Shown: positions 11,886 to 25,700 of the stretch, one piece after another
How the letters are laid out: the number at the start of each line of letters is the position of its first letter
How positions within the stretch are numbered: position 1 is the stretch's first letter
NCBI GenBank assembly: GCA_036172665.1
Contig: CM069877.1
Span: forward strand, 23,337,001 to 23,401,000
DNA length: 64,000 nucleotides
Origin: Prosopocoilus inquinatus
Lineage: Eukaryota; Arthropoda; Insecta; Coleoptera; Lucanidae
Reading direction: 5' to 3'
The notes under the pieces: generated by a model
Databases searched by the model: none
What the model was told of the DNA's origin: nothing
What the model saw: the letters and a program-made list of their open reading frames with translations, nothing else
Translations under genes and position numbers: made by a program

Positions 11886-13775
11886 TAATACGGCAACATT
11901 CCAACAAGTATATTTAAATTTACGTAATCGTAGACCTGTAGTAGATTAACCTTTGATTTCGATAGAGTTTTTGTATTATTTGTTAAGAAATTGGCAAGTT
12001 TGAAAAACTGCTTCAAAGAGTAGGTTTTTATACCGAGTGGAAAGTTTCAAACCCGAACATAGTAAACCTGGATTGAAAACTACGTTTCTGCGGATTACTG
12101 CTCGCCATTTAAAGATAGAAAAATGGTAGAGGTATTAAATGAAAGACAAAATTAAGGCCAATATTATCGTGTAAAAATTATTCCTATTGTGTTAATACTT
12201 TTGACACAGAAATTAAATTTTTAAATTTCAAATGAAAAATGTAGGCGCCTTATGTCAAATTTGAAGTTTGCAATTCAATAACCAGAATTTTGTACAATAT
12301 GCTTCTTATTCAAAATAAAATTCCGTGCATCTGTGTAGCAAAAACTGTTACGATTTATTTATTTGCACCTGCATTACCATGGCATCCCATTAAGTTTATT
12401 GATAATATCGGAAACAACTGTATTTTTGTATGCAATGACGTAGAATACAATTCTCATTCTAATAAAGAAAAAAAGAATTGTTAAAACTTAAACGACAAGA
12501 GTACCTACCTATTATTTGCTCTGTACAATATAATCCATAATACTTTTTGACTGACGCATGACGTGTAAATTATTTTCCATTAACTGAAAGAACTGAAAGT
12601 TTCAAATCTGACATAGGCGACTAAATTTTTCGTTTAAAATTTGAAAATTTAATTTATATTCCGAAAGTATAAATATTTAGGAATAATTTTAACACCATAA
12701 TATTGTCCATAATTTTCTCTTTTCTTTAATACCATTGCCATATTTGTGTCTTCAAATGACGAGCAGCAATTCACAGAAACATAGTTTTCAAGACTAGTTT
12801 GCTAGTTCGGGTTTGAAACTTTCCACCCGGATATATTACAGGTATAAATGTTATTGTTTTTGAAACTCTTATATTCCATACCTTTTTGTGATTCATAAAC
12901 TCTTAAAGTAGTGGTTTAAAAAGTTATTTGACATATTTTATCTATGACGCAGGATAATGATATCTTAACGGTAGCTTAGCTTTAGAAACCAGATATTTAT
13001 TTAAAATATTTGTGAACGTGATAGTCTCTAAAATGTTTTCATAAAAGGGTTAATGGAATAACGGCGTAGTCGTAAGAAGCTTGATTCCTAATTTATTTCA
13101 TTTGTTATACGAACTCTAACTTAAGACTCCCCTAATTGTGATTTAATTATAGTTTTTACATGCACTTTTTTATAATAAGTATTTATATTCGTTTAGGATG
13201 TTTACTGTATGCTGCAAACTTTTAAGTAGTATTTGTTGGAACAAGTTCAAATGGACCAACACTTATCGATTTGATAAGATTGTTTTTACACGATTTATCT
13301 TATGATTAATGCGTTTTTTTATTGAAATAAAAGTACTAAATCGTCGTGCTTTTTCGTATTCCTCCTGTTATCTTAGCAAATATTTTTAATTCTCTTCTCC
13401 GGCCGTATTAAACAAAAATAGAATCAAATAAAAAATTAGAAATTAAGTGCAGGGAACTTAAGAAAAAGTGTGAGAAATTAAAAGGAATATTATGGGCCAA
13501 ATTTACAAACAGTTTATTGTTCTTGTTAGGACTAACCTTGTGTTTGGTAAATCGTTTCTGTACATTGTCCAGTGGCTATTACTTCATTCAATCAAAAATA
13601 TGCAAATTATCACAAGTTTTCTTTTACCTTGCTTACAGCATCCCTATTTCATAATCTAACCGTACTGTTGGAGTATTTGTTATGTAGATACTACTACCAT
13701 CATCGGATAAACTTTGTACAGAAAGCAGATTTAAAACATGTACACCGGTTACACGCTACAAATGGTAAAACAAAA
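11886..13775. other. Interval between convergent spastin and DDB1 3' ends
   Basis: No gene was recognised. It contains the 3' UTRs of both neighbours and a large foldback at 12031-12836. A minus-strand AATAAA at about 13511-13516 could serve DDB1. Confidence 0.5.
12031..12836. mobile_element. Foldback element of about 0.8 kb with TA-rich flanks
   Basis: The ends are ACCGAGTGGAAAGTTTCAAA and, inverted, CCGGGTGGAAAGTTTCAAA, followed by CCCGAAC. Imperfect inverted arms of more than 200 bp share further blocks such as the AAACTACGTTTCTG region. There is no transposase; it is a non-autonomous element of unknown family. Confidence 0.65.
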
Positions 13776-16700
13776 TTAATGTATCCTGGTTAAATCTTCA
13801 ACCATTTTAACTAAATCGTCCACTGTACATTCCTGTTTCATTCCACCTTCGCCAACAATCTAGAACAATACGTTTATTTTGTATTATTCAAAAAAATGAA
13901 ACCTCCAAGTACAAACCTGTAAACCTTCAGTAACTTCTTTCATTTTGTCGCTTGATAAATCAAGGAAGCTTTCGATCAGGTCTCCGTCAATAAAGCCCTC
14001 ACACGGTTCTGTTTTAATATCCGTGTGAAACGATCGCCAATATGAATGATCGATTTTACCAACAGACTTGATAACAGTCGATAGTTTATTTTGTAACTCT
14101 AACAAGAAATCGTAAAAATCAACGGGTATTTGCGTTACCAATCCTGCAACACATTCACACATTAGCTTTCTATATTTTGCACAACGGATAATCTAACCGA
14201 TAGCTCCACCAACAGTACCGAATAAAACGCAGCCTGACGTTGGTGTTGATGTTTCCCCTAAATTCTGCATCACTAGCGACCCGTGTCTGAAACAGTTGAG
14301 CATGTCACCCACGTGAAACTGCCCGACCTCCTGCATTTGGGAGCGTTCCTCATCGGTGGTAGCTGCGCTGTCCTTCTGACATACGAAAATATTGAACGAA
14401 TTCTCCGCACCGAGGAACACATCATCGTCCAAAATTTCGATGGCCGTCATCCAGTTAGGATTATAATCACGAGCAATCTCGTCAAAGTTGCCCTCCATCG
14501 TTTTGTACTGTAGCAAAGTCATGCTGCGCATCAAATCTCCAACCAACACAAAGTCGCCTTTTGTTTTTGCATACAAAGCTATTATGTGGTTAAAGTGGGA
14601 ACATTCGAGTCTCAATTCTTTTTCCGCAGTCCACTCGAATAGTCTTACGGTGCTGTTTATGCAGGCCAGAAGTTTACCGTTAAATTCTGCTAAAGAATAG
14701 CAAGAGCCTTTGATTTCTTTTTCGGAGACTAAAGTTAACTTGTTATCGCTCCAGTGAAATAGAAGTAGTCTGCCTTGTTTGGGTTCGGCTTCTTCTGGAT
14801 TTACGAAAGCAGTGCCTACAAAATAACAATTTATTGCTTACTGCAATAAATCACACAAACATTTAATATACAGACCTACAACATAATACGTGTTGGTGTC
14901 TTCACCTAATTGACAAGAAATAAGTGACATTGCATATTCTTGTTGCATGAATTGGTGAGCATGTAAAACTTCGAAAGTATGTTGGTCAATTATTAAGAGA
15001 TTATGAACTTCCACTTCCTGGCCATACTCTGGGATGGCATTAGTACTGCCTTGGGCGCTGGCGCTTGATTTGCCCAGAGAAAGAGAACCTACGCTGCTGG
15101 ATACTGTGATGGACTGTGTCATGGTTGAAGCACTTGGACGAGATGGGTTTAGACCTGTTGAATCTTGGATGTCCATTCGTACAGATAGAACTCCAAATGT
15201 CTGAAACATTAAAATTTTTTTCAGTATTGACGAAACTTATGTCAGCAAATAATTAAGTAGGGTGGCCCTTATATTTAACTTTTTTAAAGTTTATCTATCT
15301 TATTTCAATCAACAAGAAAAGAGTTGTGCAAAATCTTAGCTCAATCGAACAGCTGCGAGACAACCCTCATCAATAAGCTTACCATAGGTTCCGGTTTAAC
15401 CGGGACACAGTCTCTGTTTCAGGCATTGGTCCCGGCCGGTTTGGTATTTGGTCCCGGTTAACGATTGTATAAACTTAATCGTAGAGACGCGAGAGGGCGG
15501 GTGCGGTACCCTCCATACATACCCAAACTTAGGTAAAAATAAAAAGATTTAAAACCTAGGACAAGGTCACTTAAAATTCCTGGACGAAATCCGGACGGTG
15601 AAGACACATATTTTAAAACATCGCTTGTAATAAAAGAATGTATTTATTATTATATACCATGGCCCTGGTGGTCACAAACCCTACATCAAGGTCATATTTT
15701 ATTAATTTCGTGTTTTTTTTGCAAAATACTGACTGAAAATTTTCATTTTAAAAAGACGCAATTCAGTGCAAAAATCTATTCGTAATCGATATTTTTCGTT
15801 ATGACGTCTAATTGTTCTTAATGGCGACTTTTTCATCCAGTTTTTGGTCGTCCTTGTCAGTGTCAGGTTAAGTGATGGCTCGTCTGCACGTCTGCTGTAG
15901 ATTTCGGTTATCCAAGCAGATTCTGTCTTGCATGTCAATTTTTGTCTTAGCAAAAATCCAGACCATTTATGAAAACTCACCCGGACGTCCTGGGACTGTT
16001 GTAATGTCCGGGGAAATCGCAACCCTCCCAAAGTATCCTTTATGTATCTGCTTTTTTTAAATAATAGGAGTAAAAAATGTTTCAGTACTACCTACTTCGC
16101 CCTTATTTCCCACTCCTGTCCCGGTTTAGAGCTTCATGATTATGGTAAGCTTACTCATTAACCAAAAAACTGCAATTTCTGTCCGGAAAATTATTTTTTT
16201 ATTTTTTAGTGATTTTTTTTAAACACTTAAGTAGTAGTAGAAAGTGAGAAGCTCATAAATGATACAAGTGTGTGAATTAAGGCTTTTATGCACAAATTGC
16301 GAATCGCAAGGAGTGCATAAAAGAGTTACTTCACACACGTGTGTCATACAACAGTTTATCTACGACCTAATTTTGTTGTTTAGTTGTCGCTTCGCGTTGC
16401 ACAGTGGTCCGGATTGCTGTTTTAGCGCGAAATAATTATGAATTCTACTTAAACAGTTCTTTTTCGTAATGAAACAAATTTTCAAGAAATGTAAAGCATA
16501 CAGTGATAATAAATAATTTTATACTCTAAAACAGTGTTTCCCACCTTCTTTTAGCAGTCACACATTTTAAAACCACTGGTTTCGCAATAACATATTATTT
16601 CTGTGTTTATCTGATGTTGCCAGGTGTTGGCAGGTAATTGTTACAGTAAATAGTATAAATACATACAGGTTGTCCCAGAGCTCCGTAAAAGTTCTATAAC

Positions 16701-19700
16701 TTTCTTGCTATTCCAGGTATCGACCGGTACTTTTTTTGTATAATCGGAGTGCTTTTATTGCACATTCTAAAATTATTTTCGTTTGTATACAGGGTGTCCA
16801 AGTATAATAAAAATATTAAAGTTACGTCATTTTGACTTCATTTTTGGATTCTACACTAAATTCTGCGTTAAATTTATTTGAGTCATTTTTACGTATCAGT
16901 TGAGGTGAGTCAATTTTTTCTTGAAAATTTCCGGATGCAAGGTCCCGTTCAAAAATTCGTAACTTCTAGAACACACTATTAATAACGCAACCGATTTTTT
17001 TCAGTCAATGCCAAGGCTGTGGCCAATCTTTCGAGAAGAAGCCGAGTCGTGAAGAGATGTTCCAAGGCTTGCTATGATTTTTTGAATATTAATAATTATA
17101 AATAACAAAAACTCCATTTTTTCAAATAGAACACGCTATATATTTTCACACCATTCCCAATTCTGATATTCGACGAGTTATTCAGAAAATAGTAATTTTT
17201 AGATGTAAATATTTAATAAAGAACTGAAAGTTTCAAGTAGTTTGGTGCCAAAATTAAAACGTCGCATTAGTTACGGATATATTGTGTCAACAAGTGCGAA
17301 TTTCATTGGTTTAATATTTTATTCGCTCTGCATGATTAACCACGACTGCGGCTTTAATTTTAAAATTATCCTCCCAGTTCGTGTGAATTAGAAGTTCTCT
17401 TGATGATACATGAAAATTCTAATTTGAGTACTCGGGAAAAACTGACATACAAGTCAGTTTCTTTTGAGATTTTCGGAGTACTCAAGTTAAAATTTGAAAC
17501 TGACATACAAATCAGTTTCTCTTGAGATTTCCCGAGTACTCAAGTTAGAATTTTCATGAATGACTTCACGCGAACTGGAAGGATAATTTTGAAATTAAAG
17601 TCGCAATCTTACTGATCGATCGCGGATAATCATGCACAGCGAATAAAACATTAAACCAATTTATTTCGCGCTAAATATTCATTCTAGACCACTGAGCATC
17701 GTTGTCAATAATGTCAACAGAATTCATTTAAAAATGATAGTCCCAATTGATTTAGATTGGCTAATAATTGGTTAATTGTAGGGTGGGAGTAGGTTTTACA
17801 ATTTCCCCGATTTTTCGGTATGTACTTCGTTTACTTATTTTGTAAACAACTGTAGTTTCATTTCAATTAGTGTTTCAGAACAGTTTACGCTGTGGTGTGA
17901 ACGTACTTTTGGGACGTGTTCTTATTAGACTTTCAAAAATGGCAACTATGTTTGTTGTAGTTCGTCACAAAAGTTCAGAAAAGATTTTTACGTCCCTGTC
18001 GTTGGTTACAGTGACGTAACTAGACATGTCCGGGTCCGTGTTCAATTTTTTGTCGGGCCCCTTCCTTTTTGTTTCTATTTGAGCGGCGAAGCTGAGAAAA
18101 CGCATTTAAACTTAAATTTGTTTAAGATATCATTCAAACAAAAAATTGAAGAAGAAAAAATTAAACAGCATAAGTTTTTCTTGTAAACATGTAATATGAT
18201 TATTAAATAAAATATTAAAAATAACAGTAATAAAATCTGAATTCCTCCAAGTGGTATACAGGTTGTTTATGGGAAGCTGCTACAACAGATAACTTTCTTA
18301 GGCCCGGTCTTTTCATCTCTGAGTAACTTTAACCATTGATTAATTCCTACAGAAACAATTGTCTCTACATCAACGATTAAAGTTACTCGGAGATGAAAAG
18401 ATTATTTGAAATTTTATAAAGTAACTTAAATTATGACAGTTACAGGACCTTTTCTGCATTAAATTTATTTAAATTTATCGTTACATAAAATTGTGGGTAG
18501 AAAACAAATTAGCTTTCTGTTCGTTTATAGAACATGAATTATGTGAACATGGAGTCTGGGGTTGCCAGATTTCTTGCAGGTCGCCAGCTTGTTAATAAAA
18601 TGTAGCCAAAAGGCGCCAATTTTCTAATTTCAAGCAAAGAACGACGATATGCGAAGAATAAGTTAGACACAAAAAAAAAACAAATAAAAAATTGCCGATT
18701 TGGCACGAATCCAGAACAAATTGAAAAAAAAATTAAACCTGTAAAAACACAGGAGAGAAAAAAAAAACAGAAAACAAAAGGCATTAAGCGAATGAGAAAA
18801 AAAATTGACAACACCATGCTGAACGAACAATTTTTCAGACGAATCAAAAAGAAATTTAAAAAAGAACTTTAAAAAAACGTCAGGAATACGGTATGAACGA
18901 CGAAATACACTGCGTAAAACAAACGATCTTACTTGAGATGGACACAGAACAAATGAAAACGAAGAATAAAAAGTGTCAACAAAACGTGAACAATCAATTT
19001 GATAAGAAAAGCAAAAGAGAAATACATAGTAAAAGAAGAACAAAAGACTATAAATAAAGAAAAAACAAATAAACCGCCAGACAAAAAATTAAAAAAAAAA
19101 AACTAGAAGAAAACGAAAGACGACTATAAACACTATAAGAAGAATTTTGAATTTGAATTTAATAATAATAATAATGTGAATAATCAATTTGATAAAAATA
19201 AACAAAAAAAATATGAAAACAAGAAACGAATTAAAAAGAAACAGAAGTACCTCGATACTAAAATGGACAAAAAAAAAGAAAATCGACGAGTTTTTGCAAA
19301 TAATAAGTAAAAACTAAAGAGAACTGTAAAAAGGCGAAAGCCAGAAAACACAAAAGAAGAATGGAAGCAAGGAAAAAGAAAGAAGAAATCTTTTTATAGA
19401 AATTACGGACGCCCTCTTTGGCATAACATAAATTATTTCTTACATTTGTGTGCCCCAACTGAATGCGCCATCTTATTGCTTTATAATTCTGTATCATGTA
19501 TAAAAGTAATATTTGTGAACGCACAAAAAAAACTTAACTAATAAAGTATTACGATCTCCATATCTTTTCATTTTGATTAAATATGAAGGTGCATTAGCCC
19601 TGCATACACAAGATATATTTGGTTGATGTTATGTGTGTATACACAGTGCGTTAGAAAACTGGTTTGGATGAATGGTCAGCATATACTGATTTGAATGCAG

Positions 19701-22700
19701 TTCAGCAGATCTCATTTAAAGAATAAACTTTCTATTTCGCAATTAATTTGCAACTTCCTCTTGAATACTTAATGCTTATAATCGATTCGATCCGATTGTA
19801 ATTAATCGATTTGTTTGTTGAATGCCCCTAATACCTTTACTAGAAAAAATCAAAGTATTTGTAAAATATGACAACAAATACGTACCGTTAGAAGCATTAG
19901 TATTAAATAGCGGAAATAGGAATTTGCCTACTTTGTTAGGACGTGATTGGATTGAAAAGCTCAATGTTAATTTGAACAGAAATATTTTTAACATACAAGG
20001 AAATTTTGAAAGTAAAAATCAGTTGATAGTTCAACTTAGAGAACAGTAAAAGAGGAAAGATTAAAGATTTTGAGGCTAAGTTAGTTTTAAAGGGAAATCC
20101 AACGGGACCAGTTCCGTATGCTTTGAAAACGAGCGTAGAAATAGAAATTAGGAGACTGGAAAAAGAAAATGTTCTAATTCCAGTAGTTCATAATGACTGG
20201 GCTACTCCATTGGTACCTAAAGCAGGAGGTGGAATTCGACTTTGTGCAGATTTTAAAGTAACGAGAAACCGATTTTTAAATAAGGAACATTATCCTTTAC
20301 CGAATCCTAAAGATATTTATGCTTCACTTGCAGAAGGTAATATCTTTTGCTCTCTTGATGTATCAGAAGCATATCTCCAACTGCCTGTGTGTAAAGAATC
20401 TCAACCATTATTAACGGTGAATTGACATATAGGATTGTTTCGATTTACTCGATTAGCTTATGGTATCGCAACTCTTCCTGCACAATTTCAATCTTTAATG
20501 GATCAGGTTTTAATGGGAATACCAAGGGTAACTTACTACTTGGATAATATTCTCATTTCAGCTAAAACAGCTGACAAATGTTACAACCGTCTTTTAACTG
20601 TTTTAGGAAAACTTCAACGATATAATATCAAAATCAGAGTTGATAAATGTGATTTTATGGTAAAGTCACATGAATATCTAGGAAATGCGTAGATGAGAGT
20701 GGTATTAAACCTACTGAAGAAATTTTAAAAGCAATTAAATTAGCACCGAAGCCAAGAAATCAACGTGAACTCAAGTCTTACGTTGGATTATTAAATTATT
20801 ATGGTGATTTTGTATCTAACATATCATCCACATTGAAAATACTTTACGACTTTTTGCATAAAAATGTACACTGGAAATGGACTGAGGAATGCAATAAAGT
20901 TTTCGAAGATAGTAAGAGGTGAGTGTGTTCAGACAATGTTTTAACGTTTTAACTATTTTTGATCCATCAAAGCCCTTACAATTAACTTGTGATGCTTCAC
21001 CGTATGGGGTAGGAGCAGTACTAGCACACAACATTGATGGAGAAGCAAGCTGAGAAAAATTATAGTCAATTAGAAAGAGAAGCTTTGGCTATTGTCTTTG
21101 GACTAAAAAATTTCATACTTACATATATGCAAGACATTTTGAGCTTGTTAAAATACAGAAAAGGTTCAGAGATTGCCAATGCGGATGCATTATCAAGACT
21201 TCCATTACCACAACAAGAAGATACAGAAGATAAACGTAATTATTTTTCACCAAGTACCTACTTTTGCAATTTTATAGATAAATGTGAACCTGTTTTAACT
21301 GCAATGGGCATAGCTGACGCAACTAAAAGAGATCCAGTGTTAAAAGAAGTTTTGGAATATGCACAAAATGGATGGCCAAGAGAAGTATCAAATCCATACG
21401 TCAAAAAATTCTTTTTAAAACGTGAAGAAATTACTACAGATGGAAATTGCTTATGTTTAGGTAACAAAGTTATTATTCCTAAAATTTATCAAGAAGATGT
21501 TTTAGAATTACTACATGCCACTCACCAAGGAATTGTCAAAATGAAGGAATTACCGAGATCGTTTGTATGGTGGTCAGGAATCAACGAAATAATAGAAAAT
21601 CGAGTTAAATTTTGTAATAACTGCCAAATGAATGCTCGTGAGTCACATAAAGGACCAGTAACACATTGGCCAGTAAGTAACAGAAAATGGGAAAGTTTAC
21701 ATATTGATTTTGCTCAAATCAAATATAATGGTATGTCTTATAACTTATTAATACTGATTGACTCGTACAGATACAGATAGAAGTAGTAAGCTGCTTTAAA
21801 AACTGTTGCGAAACCTAGGACCATTTTTGCAGCCTACGGACTTCCTGAAATTATTGTCTCTGACAATGAAGTTCAATTCACTGCATAAGAATTTAAGGAT
21901 TTTATGATACGAAATGGCATAAAGCACATTTTGACACCACCATATCATCCTTCAAGTAATGGTGCTGCAGAAAGAGCAGTACAAAATGTAAAAACAGCTT
22001 TAAAGAAAATGTCAATCACTCAAGGAACTTCAAATTTACAATATTTAATCGACTGTTATTTGTTTTCATACAAAAATACACCTCATGAAACAACAGGTCG
22101 CAGTCCTGCAGAGATCTTAGGAAAGAAACCAAGAACTTTATTAAGCATTCTTAAACCGAATTTAGCAGAAATCGTCGACAGGAAAAAGCAGTACCAAGAA
22201 GACAAAAGAAATATTTCAAGAAAACCGGCATTAACATTCAGACAAGGAGACAGAGTTTGAGTAAAAAGTGTAAGAGAAGAATTTGAAAAGTGGCTTCCGG
22301 GAAAAATTATGCGACAAAAGGGTATAATAACGTTCATTGTAGAAGTGGAAGGTCAAAGAAGATATGTACATTTGGATCATTTACGTACTAGATTTGAGAT
22401 GCATATTCCAGATTTGCCACATTTCAAGAACGAAATTCCTGCGAGTAATAAAAAAGATTTCCAGAAAGAAACAATTCAATCAAGACAAGAAAAGAACCAA
22501 GATGAAGTAAGAAAAGAACGTGCACCTGAAACAGTGACCGAGAGTTCTCGTTTGGATACAACATACAATTGTACAAGCAAGTTGAGTGCAGGCACGATTT
22601 CGCCATCAGTGAGAACTGCAGTTACAGTAGGGTTACGCAGATCAACAAGGACCAGAAAACCAGTGGATAGATTGATTCTTTAATGTTTTTATAAATCCAA

Positions 22701-25700
22701 ATTGTGGCTACGATTTTTATAATAAGTTGGAGGGAATGTTATGTATGTAACTTATTATATGATTAAGTAAGCTTTGAGATAAATTCGCGTTGTTATGTAG
22801 CCGCAACTAAATATAAAAACAATTATAAAAAGGCAGTTGAATAAACGTCATTGAATTTAATTTGCTTATCATTTGCCCACGTAAGAAATATAAAATTATC
22901 CTACTGCAATGTCAGATCAAAAAGCGATCGTAGAATGTCGCTGTTTTATCTATTGTGAAGTAAATTGACAACAAGCTTACCAAAACAAAACACAGTAATA
23001 AACTTAGCTAACCGATTTTTTAATAGTTAATTAATTTTTACAATTAATAAATTTAAAATTCCGAAGCATATGTAACTTCACCATATGACCATATGGTCTT
23101 GGCATTATTACTAAAATAACAAAACTTCGCAGGACGCAGGACAAATTATTAAAAAATGAGACTGTCCCGCCAAAATCGGGACGTACGGTCACCTTATCGT
23201 TACGTATACTAAGTTCCAACTTCAAGACGTTTGAGGGTTGTCCGATTGAGCAAAGCCCGTTTTTTTGTTGATTGGAACAGGATTAGGAGGTGAGAAAAAC
23301 AAAATTTTAAACTTCAGAAAATTGCTTATAGCTAAGGGCCACCCTAAAGTACGTACAGAAAACTTATATTCAAAAGAAAATAGAAATAGAAACAGTGTTT
23401 CCAAAATTAATTTTATTATTAAACCTATTGCAAAATAAAAACATTAATGTTACTGTGCAAAGAACCTCAAAATGCAGGTTTTCCGTACTTATTTCATGTT
23501 ATTCATTTCCATGCAATCTAAATCGCTGTTTTTTTTTAAAATACATACCTGGGACTGCTCTTGATAAGCAATTCTTCTTGGCGATTCTTGTAACGGAACA
23601 GTACGAATGTGTAACTTTTGTATTTCATCAATAGTTCCAATTGTAACGGAAGAATCTGTAGCTAACGCCAAGCTATAAATACAAGAATTACAGTAGTACT
23701 ATTTGACACACCAGGAAATAAATCTCACCTGTCTGGGTAGGCCTCTGCATTAAGCGAACACATGTGATTAACTTCTTTCATATTGACATTTGAGAAGACC
23801 AATTTATGATTAGAGGAATATATAACAGTCGGCCTGTCAGAACAGGCAAAAACATTCGTTGTACTAAGAGATCGAAATGTCCTCAGCACTGTAGGCTGTG
23901 TACCCAATGTAACTTTCTTTTTGTCTTGCAAAGTGCCAGATTCTGTGTGCAAGGTAAAGTAAAACATGGAACCATCACCTAATGCACAGAGGAGATAATT
24001 GTGGCCTTCAAACTGCGTCATTAAAACTGATCGCGGGATAATTTCTGTGAAAACAACGTATTTCTTTGTGACTCGAATGTTTTACAGATGAAAACAAGAT
24101 TTTACCCCCGCCTAAATTTTCTTTTGTAGCTTCATCTAAATCAGGCAAACGCAAAATCCTTGCTGATATATCAGTCCACAGTCCAACGGCTACTAAATCT
24201 GAAGACGTTGCACCTTCTCCTAATGGACTAATATCTAAACAGGCAACTTCGACATCTAAGGTGGTATTCCTAAAAAACCTTCGTTAGTTAAACCCCTCCT
24301 TACGCAGCCTAAATAAAACTTACCCTTTTAGTATCAGCTCATTTGGGTGAATCTGCAAGTAATACAATTCTGATCCAGTGGAGACAACTATTTGTTCTGT
24401 ATTGCAAGCAACGACGCTGATGTTTTTATCGGTCGGTGGTTTCCACTCTGCTTGCAGGTTTTTGGTTTGCGATGAGATCAGCCTTGCAGAAATAGGAGTA
24501 ATTTGAATTATTTGATCGTATGCCACGTTGCCGCAATAAAATGTTTGTTGATCAGATGAAAAACCCGAGATGTCTGTTTCTTCAACTTCTTCGCCATTTA
24601 AACTCAAGACTCTGGTTTGCCCCACAAAAGCCAATACCAATGTATTATCCAGATTGCCATCTAAAAAATATTTCATTATATAAAATATTTACAGAACTTT
24701 AAAATTTATACATCGTTTTTGATATTACTATAATAATAGTTGTAGTTAGAACTTTCAAATTTATACATTGTTTTTTATATTAATTTAATAATATTTCTAG
24801 TTTTAACAATCATCTAACCAACTTTACTAAAATTTATGTTTTTAAGTACCTGATGCAATATTCAATGCCCACATTCCTTTAATACCGGGAAGATCAATGG
24901 AAGCATGTTCCTGAATTCCAATTCCGTTCCTAATAATCCGTAAAGAACCTTCCTTAAAGGATCCTGAGCACGTAACAAGTTGCCCTTGCCCCTGTCGTTC
25001 AAGATCAACCACACACATATCAAGTATAGGAGCGAGATTCGTGAATGATTCCATCGGCGTCACATATGAACCATTCTCATCAGCTTTGGTGTTCAATTTT
25101 ACCAACTGTGAATCACCCAATCGGGAGCCAATAAAAAGTACTCCATTATCTAGATATGTAATGCATTCCGGAGTGGATATTTCACCTATATTAATTGATT
25201 GATGTGTGAACTTTGGTGAGAAATTTGCACATAAAACATACCCAGTAATTCAACCTTAAGATCTCTGACTACTTCAGAACCATCACCTCTACTTTCAACA
25301 TCAAGGAATAACATAAATAAGTGACCAGCCATGTCGCCTAATAAATAACGTAAACCCCCTGGATCTACCTTTGCATAACATACAATGGTGCTTTGCTTAA
25401 AAAAAATATATAATTTTCAGTAGCTGCTTGAAATTTATGTTCAAGGAACCTACTTTAATAATAGGAGGAGCTACAGCAACCGAAATAATTCCATCGTGGT
25501 ATAAAATACTTTCCTGTCCTATTATAATAGCTCCACATAAAGGTGATGGCACAGGGATGACCATTGAAGCCTCTGTCTCAACATTATCTTGCTTCCAAGG
25601 TGTTTTAACAAATTCTTTATCTCTCAATGATATTTCATGTGTCTTTACGTGTCTACCGTTTAAATCTTGGTGTATAAGAATTATGGTTGGGTTAGCGCAG

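Noticed and set aside
15702..16031. 109-codon minus-strand frame
   Set aside because: No family resemblance, no splice context, and it lies inside a repeat-like part of DDB1 intron 10.
18539..19043. Phe-rich minus-strand frames of more than 100 codons
   Set aside because: They are produced by the A-rich low-complexity sequence; residue composition is almost only F, S, L, V and C.
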